This document shows positions 18,213 through 27,156 of a stretch of DNA of 36,608 nucleotides, in pieces. A program made the position numbers and the translations under genes. Numbering within the stretch: the first letter of the stretch is position 1; each line of letters opens with the position of its first letter. The notes below the pieces were generated by a model. The model was not told the origin of the DNA, made no database searches, and worked only from the letters and a program-made list of their open reading frames with translations. Source of the DNA: Thiobacillus sp. (GTDB taxonomy: Bacteria > Pseudomonadota > Gammaproteobacteria > Burkholderiales > Thiobacillaceae); assembly GCA_021166845.1 (NCBI GenBank), contig JAJPEP010000089.1, positions 1 through 36,608 on the forward strand, read 5' to 3'.

Positions 18213-19007
18213 CTATTTTTTGTCGCCCGGCAAGGGGGGCGTGACCCTCGGCGATTTTTTACGGTGGAACACCCGCAACAGCGCGTCCGCGTAGCCTGAC
18301 AGGCCGTACAGCACGAACACGCCGAACAGCACCTCGGGCGGGCTGGTCGATACCAGGATGAAGGCCAGCACGATCAGCAGAATGACGAAGAACGGCACGC
18401 TTTTCCTGAGGTTGATTTCCTTGCCGCTGTAAAAGCGGAAGTTGCTGACCATGGTGAGTCCGCCGAACAGCGCGATCGCCGCCGCCAGCCAGCGCACATC
18501 CTCACCCGCCACGCCGTATTCGACCATTACCCAGACGAATCCGGCGACCAGCGCTGCCGACGCCGGACTGGGCAGTCCCTGGAAGAAACGCTTGTCGGTG
18601 ACCACGTCGAGCTGGGTGTTGAAACGCGCCAGCCGCAGGGCGGCGCCGGCGCAATAGACGAAGGCGGCGATCCAGCCGAGCTTGCCCATGCCTTGCAGGG
18701 CAAACTCGTAGATCACCAGCGCCGGGGCGACGCCGAACGACACCATGTCGGACAGGCTGTCGTATTCGGCGCCGAAGGCGCTTTGCGTGTGGGTCATGCG
18801 GGCGACGCGGCCGTCGAGGCCGTCGAGCACCATGGCGATGAAGATCGCCACCGCGGCGTGCTCGAAGCGCCCGTTCATCGCCTGGACGATGGCATAGAAA
18901 CCGGCGAACAGCGCGCCGGTGGTGAAGAGATTCGGCAGCAGGTAAATGCCGCGATCGCGCATTCGCGGTCGCGTCATATTGGTCTTGCGGCGATCGAATT
19001 CAGGCAT
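18213..19007 (-). CDS. pssA: CDP-diacylglycerol-serine O-phosphatidyltransferase
   Basis: Makes phosphatidylserine from CDP-diacylglycerol and serine in the inner membrane; Psd then turns it into phosphatidylethanolamine. The 264-residue protein has the CDP-alcohol phosphotransferase signature, DG-x2-AR-x8-G-x3-D-x3-D, as DGLDGRVAR...GAEYDSLSD, and about seven membrane segments. The ATG at 19007 (MPEFDRR) gives the usual charged N-terminus; a second ATG ten codons in is possible. Longer reading upstream overlaps psd and is unlikely. psd ends 20 bp before it. Confidence 0.94.
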   Translation of the reverse strand: MPEFDRRKTNMTRPRMRDRGIYLLPNLFTTGALFAGFYAIVQAMNGRFEHAAVAIFIAMVLDGLDGRVARMTHTQSAFGAEYDSLSDMVSFGVAPALVIYEFALQGMGKLGWIAAFVYCAGAALRLARFNTQLDVVTDKRFFQGLPSPASAALVAGFVWVMVEYGVAGEDVRWLAAAIALFGGLTMVSNFRFYSGKEINLRKSVPFFVILLIVLAFILVSTSPPEVLFGVFVLYGLSGYADALLRVFHRKKSPRVTPPLPGDKK

Positions 19008-19027
19008 GGGGCAATGGCGATTCCTGG

Positions 19028-19657
19028 CTACCAGCGAGCCAGTATGGTACGCCCGCCGCTCACCTTCTGGCCAATCGAGACTTCGGCGCGCGCCGTGATC
19101 GGCAGATAGACGTCGACCCGCGAACCAAAACGGATGAAGCCGTAGCGCTGGCCGCGCACCAGTTTGTCGCCGGTGCGCACGTAGCACAGGATGCGCCGCG
19201 CGATCAGACCGGCAATCTGCACCGAGGTGACGTCGCCGCGCGGTGTCGCGATGTGGATCGCGTTGCGCTCGTTCTCGGTGGACGCCTTGTCGAGGTCGGC
19301 GTTGACGAAGCTGCCCGGGGTGTACCAGACGCCCTTGACCTCGCCCTCGACCGGGCTCTTGTTGGAATGCACGTTGAACACGTTCATGAACACGCTGATC
19401 TTCAGCGCCTCGCGATCCAGGTATTCGTCGCGAACTTTTTCCACCACGACGATGCGGCCGTCGGCCGGCGCGATCACCGCGTCGACATCCATCGGCGGCA
19501 CGCGCGCCGGGTCACGGAAGAACTGCAGCGCGAACACCGCCCAGATCCAGAACGGAACCGACCACCAGCCGACGAGCCAGGTCGCGATCAGCGCGGCTGC
19601 AAATGCGGCCAGCAGAACCAGCCAGCCCTCGCGGGCGATAAGGGGATGTTTGTTCAT
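19028..19657 (-). CDS. psd: Phosphatidylserine decarboxylase, short single-anchor type
   Basis: Pyruvoyl-dependent enzyme that decarboxylates phosphatidylserine. At 209 residues it belongs to the short class. One or two N-terminal hydrophobic stretches (about 12-46) anchor it. The self-cleavage site that creates the pyruvoyl group is Gly-Ser in [14 protein letters not shown] near residue 180. The conserved [16 protein letters not shown] segment carries the histidine used in maturation. It lies between ilvC and pssA, consistent with the betaproteobacterial amino acid/phospholipid cluster. Confidence 0.95.
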   Translation of the reverse strand: MNKHPLIAREGWLVLLAAFAAALIATWLVGWWSVPFWIWAVFALQFFRDPARVPPMDVDAVIAPADGRIVVVEKVRDEYLDREALKISVFMNVFNVHSNKSPVEGEVKGVWYTPGSFVNADLDKASTENERNAIHIATPRGDVTSVQIAGLIARRILCYVRTGDKLVRGQRYGFIRFGSRVDVYLPITARAEVSIGQKVSGGRTILARW

Positions 19658-19658
19658 A

Positions 19659-19755
19659 GGGGTCGGGATTCAGGGGTCAGGATTAAGGGAAGACTAGGGA
19701 CGCGGCGCAGCCGCTCAAAACCCCTGACCCCTGAATCCCGACCCCTGATCCCTAA
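19659..19755. repeat. Heptad-based inverted repeat, copy B
   Basis: GGGGTCGGGATTCAGGGG and five more bases (about 19660-19682) recur as an exact 23-bp inverted complement about 60 bp later (around 19721-19743). Between the arms lies a small palindrome, GCGGC-GCA-GCCGC. The arms consist of the same GGGGTCA/GGATTCA heptads as copy A near 16332-16460, and the central palindromes are alike. It fills the gap between the ilvC stop and the psd start. Positions may be off by one base. Confidence 0.8.
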
Positions 19756-21286
<1,531 letters not shown>

Positions 21287-21290
<4 letters not shown>

Positions 21291-22999
21291 AGCTCCTCCG
21301 CCAGAATCATTTCGGACAGGCCTTTGCCAGCGCCAACCATGGGGAAGACGTTCTCGGCCTGGTCGGTCTGGAAGTCCATGAACACCAGACGCTCCTTCAG
21401 CGCGGGCGAGAACGCTTCCTTCAGCGCGGCTTCGACGTCCTCGGGCTTGTCGATACGCATGCCGACGTGGCCGTAGGCTTCGGCCAGCTTGACGAAGTCG
21501 GGCAGGGAATCCATGTAGGACTCGGCGTAGCGGCTGCCGTAGAAAAACTCCTGCCACTGCCGAACCATGCCCATGTAGCGGTTGTTGAGCGTGACGATCT
21601 TGATGGGAATGCGGTACTGCTTGCAGGTCGACAGTTCCTGGATGCACATCTGGATGCTCGATTCGCCGGTGATGCAGGCGACCTGCGCGTCGGGATGCGC
21701 GAGCTGCACGCCCATGGCGTACGGCAGGCCGACGCCCATGGTGCCGAGTCCGCCGGAATTGATCCAGCGGCGCGGCTTGTCGAACTTGTAATACTGCGCC
21801 GCCCACATCTGGTGCTGGCCGACGTCGGAGGTGATATAGGCGTCGCCCCTGGTCGCCTCCCACAGCTTCTCGACCACGTATTGCGGCTTGATGATGGGGC
21901 TGTTGCGGTTGTAGTTGAGGCAGTTCTTCGAGCGCCACAGCTCGATCTGCGTCCACCACGAATTCAGCGCGGCGGTATCGGGTTTTTCCTTGGCCAGTTT
22001 CAGCAGGCTCAGCATTTCGGTCAGCACGTTCCGCACGTCGCCGACGATGGGCACGTCGACCCTGACCCGCTTGGAAATCGACGAGGGATCGACGTCGACA
22101 TGGATGATGCGGCGCTGCTCGCGCGCGAAGTGCGCGGGGTTGCCGATCACGCGGTCGTCGAAGCGCGCGCCGACGGCCAGCAGCACGTCGCAATGCTGCA
22201 TCGCCATGTTGGCTTCGTAGGTGCCGTGCATCCCCAGCATGCCGAGGTTCTGCCGGTCGGTGGCCGGATAGCCGCCCAGCCCCATCAGGGTGTTGGTAAT
22301 GGGAAAACCCAGCAGGCGCGTCAACTCGACCAGTTGTTCCGAGGCATCGCCCAGCACCACGCCGCCGCCCGCGTAGACCACCGGACGCTTGGCTTCGAGC
22401 AGCATCTGCACCGCGCGCTTCAGCTGGCCGCTGTGGCCCTTGACCACCGGGTTGTACGAGCGCATCTCGACCGTGGCCGGGTAGACGAATTCGGTGAGGT
22501 GCGCGGTCACGTCCTTGGGCACGTCGACCACCACCGGGCCGGGCCGGCCGGTGGCGGCGATGATGAAGGCCTTTTTCATCGTCGTCGCCAGGTCTTTCAC
22601 GTCCTTGACCAGGAAGTTGTGCTTGACGCAGGGGCGCGTGATGCCGACGGTGTCGACCTCCTGGAACGCATCCAGGCCGATCGCCGGGGTCGGTACCTGG
22701 CCGGTGATGACAACGATGGGGATGGAGTCCATGTAGGCCGTGGCAATTCCGGTCACGGCATTGGTGACGCCCGGCCCCGAGGTCACCAGCGCCACGCCGA
22801 CCCGGCCGGTGGAGCGCGCGTAGGCGTCGGCCGCATGCACCGCGGCCTGCTCGTGGCGAACCAGCACGTGCTTGAACTTGTTCTGCTTGAAGATTTCGTC
22901 GTAGATGTTGAGCACGGCTCCGCCGGGATAGCCGAACACAAACTCGATCCCCTCTTCGGCCAGACAACGTACGACAATCTCGGCGCCCGTGGCTTCCAT
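21287..22999 (-). CDS. ilvB: Acetolactate synthase large (catalytic) subunit
   Basis: Thiamine-diphosphate enzyme that makes acetolactate and acetohydroxybutyrate. 570 residues from the ATG at 22999 (MEATGAEIVVRCL); in-frame sequence upstream (to 23065) lacks family similarity. The catalytic Glu is in VRHEQAAVHAADAYAR. The diphosphate/Mg motif, normally GDG or GEG, reads GESSIQM before ...VTLNN, so the third position is Ser. FAD-contact and quaternary regions look normal. It heads the ilvBHC-psd-pssA-leuA cluster; a weak promoter (TTGACC with a poor -10) may lie in 23035-23070. Confidence 0.96.
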
Positions 23000-23225
23000 A
23001 AAATGGCAATAAATCAATTCGTTGGTGGACCTGCGAGAGTAATCGTTTTGCCCTGTTTCGGTCAAGAAATCATGCCGCAGCGGTTATCCGTCCGGCTTTT
23101 GCGACCAGGAATAACCATGCGTTGCCTTGCGATACGCGTCGAGCCCTGCCTGGCTTTTTGATTATGCTTGGGGTGCGCTGTGGCAAAGTGGCGTATCCGC
23201 CCACATTTATCGATACCCGGTTCCC

Positions 23226-23663
23226 ATGCAAGACCACACACCAGACCCCGCCCCGTTCCTGGTTCGCATCGCCGCCATGATCTACGAATCGCTGCTCGTC
23301 ACAGCCGTGGTATTCATCGCCGCGCTCCCTTTCCTCTACCTGGCCGGCAGTGCGGAGGCCGGCTGGCGGCATCTTGTCTTTCAGCTGTATCTGCTGGGGA
23401 TTCTGTTCACCTACTTCAGCGTGTTCTGGCTGCGTAGCGGGCAAACGCTGTCGATGAAAACCTGGCGCATCCGCCTGGTCAACCGCAGCGGCGGCCCAAT
23501 CACCTTCAGACAGGCCGTACTGCGCTTTTTCCTCGCCCTGCTCGGCCTGCTGCTGGCGGGCGCCGGCTTCTGGTGGGCGCTGTTCGACCGGGACCGCCAG
23601 TTCCTGCACGACCGCATCGCCGGCACCCGGCTGGTGCGCGTGCCGCGCAAGGCCGGGCCGTGA
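23226..23663 (+). CDS. RDD family membrane protein
   Basis: A 145-residue inner-membrane protein with three hydrophobic segments (about 13-38, 50-68 and 98-118). It shows RDD-family landmarks: an arginine before the first helix (FLVRIAAMIYESLL, with Glu where Asp is usual), the SMKTWRIRLVNRSGGPITFRQAVLRF stretch after the second, and the C-terminal FLHDRIAGTRLV. Members are linked to transport or stress tolerance, but none is generally characterised. The stop overlaps the next GTG start (GTGA). Confidence 0.87.
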   Translation: MQDHTPDPAPFLVRIAAMIYESLLVTAVVFIAALPFLYLAGSAEAGWRHLVFQLYLLGILFTYFSVFWLRSGQTLSMKTWRIRLVNRSGGPITFRQAVLRFFLALLGLLLAGAGFWWALFDRDRQFLHDRIAGTRLVRVPRKAGP

Positions 23664-24091
23664 ACTGGCGCGACCAGCTGCAGGCGCGCCTGCTGGAAAT
23701 CCAGCCCGAGAGCGTGTGCGCCCTCGATGCCACGGCCCATCGACTGGCCGCCGAAGCATTGCCCGACACGCCGGTGCACCGGCAGGAAAACACGCCGGGG
23801 CCGACGTGCGCGCTGGCGCTGGGAATCGACGCGCTGAACGAGCTGGATGCGCGGCAGGCCCAGCACCTGATCAGTCAGACGCGTCTCTACGTCGCCCCGC
23901 GCATCCTGCTCGCCGCGCGAGAAAATTGCGCGCTGGATGAGGCGACGTTCCGCGCGCTCGGCTTCTCGCTGTCCGCAACCGACCCCACGGAAAACGTGCG
24001 CATCTACGAGTACGACCTCGCCACCTACAAGACGGTGCCGGACTGGCTCAATGCCCGTTTCTGGGCGCACCCCGAACGCTGGGAGCCCTGA
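23660..24091 (+). CDS. DUF6231 family protein
   Basis: A 143-residue soluble protein starting at GTG 23660, coupled to the RDD gene through a GTGA overlap. The middle part (LALGIDALNELDARQAQHLISQTRLYVAPRILLAA) resembles the degenerate methyltransferase-like core, and the ending YDLATYKTVPDWLNARFWAHPERWEP is close to the ending I recall for DUF6231 proteins of Pseudomonas (YDL-x2-YK-x-VPDWLN-x-KFWANPE). No glycine-rich SAM motif is left, so catalysis is doubtful. Function unknown. Confidence 0.75.
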   Translation: MNWRDQLQARLLEIQPESVCALDATAHRLAAEALPDTPVHRQENTPGPTCALALGIDALNELDARQAQHLISQTRLYVAPRILLAARENCALDEATFRALGFSLSATDPTENVRIYEYDLATYKTVPDWLNARFWAHPERWEP

Positions 24092-24098
24092 TCCGGCC

Positions 24099-24752
24099 TC
24101 ATTCCGGCGGCTCCGACAATACTTCGTGCAGGTGGTGGCGGTCGCCCCAGGCTTCCAGGTGCCAGCCCTGGCCGTCGAAATGGAACCAGTTGAGCGCGCA
24201 GTTGGGAATCTTGAAATCGCGCGGCGTGGAGAGCGGGCGTCCGGTGGCGCGGCGATACACCACGTCCAGCACCCCGCCGTGGCTCACCGCCGCAATCGTC
24301 TGCCCGCGGTGATGCCGCACCAGCCAGTCAATGCCCCCGGCCACCCGTTCGGCAAACCCGCGCAACGACTCGCCCGTTTCGAAATCGTACTCCAGATCGC
24401 GCGCCACATAGTGCGCGTATGCCGCCGGATACAACTCGGCGCCCTGCGCGGCGGTGATGCCCTGAAACACCCCGAAATGCCGCTCGCGCAGCTGCGGCAG
24501 CAGCTTTACCTCCTGCTCCTCGCGCTGCGCCAGCACCCGCGCCGTCTCCAGCGTCCGCGCCAGATCGCTGCTGTAGATCGCGGCAAACCGGTGGTGCGCC
24601 GCATTGAACGCCATCGCCAGCGCCTGCGCCCGCCCGGTCTCGTTGAGCGGAACATCGGTATGCCCCTGGATGCGCCGCTCCACATTCCAGTCGGTTTCAC
24701 CGTGGCGGATGATGCAGATGCGGGTCGCGACGGGTTTGGAAATGTGGTGCAT
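24099..24752 (-). CDS. Histidine phosphatase (phosphoglycerate mutase-like) family protein
   Basis: A 217-residue enzyme of the branch-1 histidine phosphatase family. The RHGET motif with the phospho-accepting His is IIRHGETDWN (about 14-23), the second arginine is in YSSDLARTLETA, and the second catalytic His is in AAVSHGGVLD. Such enzymes act as broad phosphatases or as cofactor-dependent mutases; sequence alone does not decide, and phosphatase is more likely for a stand-alone protein of this length. It converges on the DUF6231 gene. Confidence 0.88.
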   Translation of the reverse strand: MHHISKPVATRICIIRHGETDWNVERRIQGHTDVPLNETGRAQALAMAFNAAHHRFAAIYSSDLARTLETARVLAQREEQEVKLLPQLRERHFGVFQGITAAQGAELYPAAYAHYVARDLEYDFETGESLRGFAERVAGGIDWLVRHHRGQTIAAVSHGGVLDVVYRRATGRPLSTPRDFKIPNCALNWFHFDGQGWHLEAWGDRHHLHEVLSEPPE

Positions 24753-24878
24753 GAAGCGGGTTCATAAAGCCATACCAGACTCAAATCTGGCACAAAACCC
24801 AGGCGGCGTCAGATTGAAAGCGAAACCACAACCATCCGGGCGAAGGTGTCGTCGCGCAACGCATCCGCATCCTTCCTT

Positions 24879-24998
24879 GTCATTGCGACCGCGAGCGCAG
24901 CGCGGCGGGAAGCAATCCAGAACACCCGGAGGGAACAAGCGTTCGCGGAATCAGCAAACTCTGGATCGCCACGGCCCTGCGGGCCTCGCGATGACGGA
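24879..24998. repeat. Dispersed imperfect inverted repeat (MITE/ERIC-like)
   Basis: The left arm, TCATTGCGACCGCGAGCGCA continuing to GAAGCAATCCAGA (about 24880-24922), is answered by TCTGGATCGCCACGG...CTCGCGATGACGG (about 24959-24997). Elements with ends like 'TCATTGCGA...AGCAATCCAG' are common dispersed repeats in many proteobacteria. The 327-bp stretch 24753-25079 has no gene I can support. It marks the start of the accessory part of the window. Confidence 0.6.
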
Positions 24999-25055
24999 AT
25001 AAATCAGCGTTTTCCCGGCTTGTTTTCAGTCAAGGGCCGGCCTAATATGACCACT

Positions 25056-25064
25056 TGTTATAGT
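25056..25064 (+). promoter_or_regulatory. Extended -10 promoter of the Phd/PIN operon
   Basis: TGTTATAGT gives an extended -10 (TGn followed by TATAGT, 5/6 of consensus) 16 bp before the antitoxin start, so the leader would be very short. No good -35 is visible, as is usual for extended -10 promoters. Phd-type antitoxins normally autorepress at such a site; a clear operator palindrome is not visible. Confidence 0.35.
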
Positions 25065-25079
25065 CACCAAGGAGTGAAT

Positions 25080-25355
25080 ATGAACATCAATGCCGCCGAA
25101 TTCAAGGCCAAGTGCCTGAAACTGATCGACGAAGTCGCCGCCACGCATGAGCCGCTGATTATCAGCAAACGCGGCAAACCGCTGGTGAAGCTGGTGCCCA
25201 TCGAAAACGAAGTGCCGGCCAGCATGTTCGGCTTCATGAGGGGGACGGTCACGCTCCACGGCGACATTGTCGCGCCGCTGGATGAAGCCTGGTCTGCAGA
25301 AACCGGAGAGGAAGACGCCCTCTATGCCGATCTCAAGCCCAAAAAAAACCGCTGA
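25080..25355 (+). CDS. Type II antitoxin, Phd/YefM family
   Basis: A 91-residue antitoxin. The N-terminal DNA-binding/dimerisation part has the Phd pattern: MNINAAEFKAKCLKLIDEVAATHEPLIISKRGKPLVKLVPI (about 1-41). The C-terminal part is acidic and would wrap the toxin. GGAG lies before the ATG. It is followed almost at once by the PIN-domain gene, a standard antitoxin-toxin order. Confidence 0.9.
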   Translation: MNINAAEFKAKCLKLIDEVAATHEPLIISKRGKPLVKLVPIENEVPASMFGFMRGTVTLHGDIVAPLDEAWSAETGEEDALYADLKPKKNR

Positions 25356-25356
25356 C

Positions 25357-25773
25357 ATGGGCGGTTTGCTGCTGGATACCCACATCTGGCTTTGGTATGC
25401 GGAAGGCGTGGCCGGACGTTTGAGCCCCGCCACCCTGGCTGCCATTGAGCGCGCCAGGATCGAACACCGGTTGCATGTCAACGCCGTCAGCGTCTGGGAA
25501 GTCGGCATGTTGTGTGCGAAAGGAAAAATCAGCCTGTCCGCGCCAGCCCATGAATGGGTGCGCCGCGCCATATCGATTTCGGGTATCCGCCTGCAAGCAC
25601 TCGATGCCGAGACCGCGATGGAAAGCACGCAACTGCCAGACAGCCCGCATGGCGACCCGGCAGACCGGTTCCTGATCGCCGCGGCACGCATACATGGCCT
25701 ATGTCTCGTCACCGCCGACAAGAAAATCTATACATACGGCAAAGCCGGGCACGTCCGGTTTTTGGCGGCATAA
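25357..25773 (+). CDS. PIN-domain ribonuclease toxin, VapC-like
   Basis: A 138-residue PIN-domain protein. The acidic active-site residues are in place: D in LLLDTHIW, E in VSVWEVGML, D in GDPADRFLIAAA and D in VTADKKI. Such toxins cut tRNA or rRNA when their antitoxin is lost. It begins 1 bp after the antitoxin stop. An alternative ATG at 25324, inside the antitoxin gene and with a GAGGA about 10 nt upstream, would add 11 residues; ATG 25357 gives the usual family N-terminus but has poor ribosome binding, so the start is open. Confidence 0.88.
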   Translation: MGGLLLDTHIWLWYAEGVAGRLSPATLAAIERARIEHRLHVNAVSVWEVGMLCAKGKISLSAPAHEWVRRAISISGIRLQALDAETAMESTQLPDSPHGDPADRFLIAAARIHGLCLVTADKKIYTYGKAGHVRFLAA

Positions 25774-25809
25774 CCGACACGCAAACCTGACTTCACAAGG
25801 AGCCTGAAC

Positions 25810-25995
25810 ATGGAATGGCGAGATCGAATTGCCAGCGACCCCGCCGTGCTGGCCGGCAAACAAGCAACCCCTCCTTGCCATCCCCCGCACCCAGGCTTGC
25901 AAGTGCCCGTCGCATACAGCACACTTCATCAAACAACAAAAACAACCGGCGCGGAGAATCCGAATGAAAACGAACAAGCGACCCGGAACACTTGA
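25810..25995 (+). pseudogene. Remnant of a DUF433 (antitoxin-like) gene
   Basis: After a good AAGGAG, the first 18 codons read MEWRDRIASDPAVLAGKQ, very like the start of DUF433 proteins (typically '...ITVDPAVLVGKPVIKGTRI'). The similarity stops abruptly at that point, and the rest of the 61-codon frame (Pro/Thr/Asn-rich) is unrelated. The gene seems to have lost everything after its first 55 bp. DUF433 proteins are often antitoxins for PIN-like partners, so this could be the scar of a second module. The tail of the frame overlaps the WYL start by a few bases. Confidence 0.6.
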
Positions 25996-26957
25996 GCAAA
26001 CTCGACGAAATCTATCGCCTGCACCGTCTGCTGGATGGACGGCGCACCGGGCTCCCCCGCGCCGCGCTCATCGCTGAGCACGGCTTTTCGCGTTCCACCC
26101 TCACCCGCCTGATCGCCGACCTGCGCGACCGCCTCGGCGCCCCGCTCATCCATGACAGCGAACGCGGCGGCTATCGCTACGACACCGCCGACGGCAGCCA
26201 CGCACTCCCCGGCCTGTGGTTCACCCCCGCCGAACTGCAAGCCCTCGTCACGCTGAAACACCTGCTCGCCAATCTGGAGCCGGGACTGCTCGACGATCAC
26301 CTGCGGCCGCTGCAAGCCCGCATCGACAAGCTGCTGGACAGCAACCACCTGGGCGCGGGCGAGGCCGCGCATCGCATCCGCATCCTTGCCGCCGCCGCCC
26401 GCCAGAAAAACCTCCGCCACTTTCAAACCATCGCCGGCGCCGTCCTGCAACGCCACCGCCTCAAGATCGACTACTACAACCGCGAGCGCGACCAAACCAG
26501 CACCCGCGAAGTCTCCCCGCAACGCCTCGCCCACTACCGCGACAACTGGTACCTGGACGCTTGGTGTCACGACAAAAAAGGCCTGCGCATCTTTGCCGTC
26601 GAATGCATCCGCGCAGCCGTGCCGCTCGCCAAGCCCGCCAAAACCGTTGCCGAATCCGCCTTGAACCGCGAACTCGCCAGCAGCTACGGCATCTTCGCCG
26701 GCCAGCCCCACGCCATCACCGTCCTCGTGTTCACCGCCAAGCGTGCCCGCTGGGTCGCCGAAGAAATCTGGCACCCCGAACAAGAAAGCCGTTGGCTGGA
26801 AGACGGTCGCTACGAATTGCGTCTACCGTATTCGGATGAGCGTGAACTGCTTATGGATATCCTCAAATATGGGGCGGATGTGGAAGTGATTGAGCCAAGC
26901 ACGTTGCGGGAGGGGGTCAGACAGCACTTGGAAAAGGCAGCAAGCCAGTATCGGTGA
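25992..26957 (+). CDS. WYL-domain transcriptional regulator next to the cas operon
   Basis: A 321-residue regulator: an N-terminal winged helix-turn-helix (about 1-65, with RAALIAEHGFSRSTLTRLIADLRDRLG), a WYL domain (about 140-215, with the name motif W186-Y187-L188 in RDNWYLDAW) and a C-terminal WCX domain (about 235-315). WYL domains sense nucleic acids or nucleotides, and such proteins frequently control CRISPR-Cas and other defence loci. The frame opens with TTG at 25992; no ATG in frame is better placed, and the ribosome site is weak (GGA). The palindrome at 27065-27080 is a plausible operator. Confidence 0.88.
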   Translation: MSKLDEIYRLHRLLDGRRTGLPRAALIAEHGFSRSTLTRLIADLRDRLGAPLIHDSERGGYRYDTADGSHALPGLWFTPAELQALVTLKHLLANLEPGLLDDHLRPLQARIDKLLDSNHLGAGEAAHRIRILAAAARQKNLRHFQTIAGAVLQRHRLKIDYYNRERDQTSTREVSPQRLAHYRDNWYLDAWCHDKKGLRIFAVECIRAAVPLAKPAKTVAESALNRELASSYGIFAGQPHAITVLVFTAKRARWVAEEIWHPEQESRWLEDGRYELRLPYSDERELLMDILKYGADVEVIEPSTLREGVRQHLEKAASQYR

Positions 26958-26971
26958 CAGCCCGTATTAGG

Positions 26972-26995
26972 ACTGCGGGGCTTTCGCCCCGCAGT
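26972..26995. terminator. 10-bp hairpin after the WYL gene; likely terminator and possible 3' hairpin of the crRNA-like RNA
   Basis: A perfect 10-bp stem (ACTGCGGGGC / GCCCCGCAGT) with a 4-nt loop lies 14 bp after the WYL stop and is followed on the plus strand by TCTTC, so it can end the WYL transcript. On the minus strand the loop is GAAA, a very stable GNRA tetraloop, and the hairpin then stands where the second repeat of a minimal CRISPR would be. Confidence 0.7.
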
Positions 26996-27063
26996 TCTTC
27001 ACAATGGCTTTGAATACCCCAAGTTTTTTTCAATCCGCGTGCGCAAAACTAGCTGTACACGAA
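26972..27063 (-). ncRNA. Putative crRNA-like regulatory RNA (CreR/CreA class) targeting the cas promoter
   Basis: Read on the minus strand, 27039-27028 is CGCGGATTGAAA, identical to 12 nt at the 3' end of the array repeat; only the last repeat base (27027) is changed, C to A. The handle is preceded by a weak stem, CGTG (27061-27058) with CACG (27041-27038), whose closing G stands exactly where the repeat stem ends. Next comes a 31-nt spacer (27026-26996) and the GAAA-capped hairpin. Spacer bases 1-18 (AAACTTGGGGTATTCAAA) match 27102-27085 on the same strand at 16/18, failing only at positions 6 and 9; bases 19-31 match at 0/13. In type I complexes base 6 is flipped out and does not pair. Short seed-side pairing is what repressing, non-cleaving guides show. 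Expression is unproven. Confidence 0.72.
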
Positions 27064-27064
27064 C

Positions 27065-27080
27065 CACGATTATAATCGTG
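27065..27080. promoter_or_regulatory. 16-bp perfect palindrome with TATAAT on both strands; candidate WYL operator/divergent promoter core
   Basis: CACGATTATAATCGTG is perfectly symmetrical and contains TATAAT on each strand (plus 27071-27076, minus 27074-27069). On the minus strand this -10 would start the crRNA-like RNA near 27062, about 22 nt before its handle. On the plus strand it would start toward the small frame and cas5. It is flanked nearly symmetrically by AAACTAG (27046-27052) and CTAGTTT (27096-27102). No good -35 is seen on either side, so activation or extra factors may be needed. A dimeric WYL regulator is the obvious candidate ligand. Confidence 0.55.
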
Positions 27081-27084
27081 ATTG

Positions 27085-27115
27085 TTTGAATACACCTAGT
27101 TTAACGCTTTATGTT
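27085..27115 (+). promoter_or_regulatory. Promoter region of the cas operon overlapped by the self-protospacer
   Basis: The 18-bp match to the crRNA-like spacer covers 27085-27102. A possible promoter lies on it: TTGAAT (27086-27091) and TATGTT (27110-27115), 18 bp apart, 4/6 matches each. Binding of Cascade here would cover the -35 and spacer. On the minus strand the three bases in the PAM position (27105-27103) are GTT; the usual type I-C PAM is TTC, so recognition would be suboptimal, as might suit repression. Confidence 0.5.
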
Positions 27116-27156
27116 ACGCTTCCGCCATTGTTTTCGGGGGCGAGGTTATTTACGTC

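Noticed and set aside
23000..23225. Search for an Ile/Val/Leu leader peptide before ilvB
   Set aside because: The only short frame there (starting MVIPGRK) has one Val and two Ile and no terminator-like hairpins, so attenuation is not supported.
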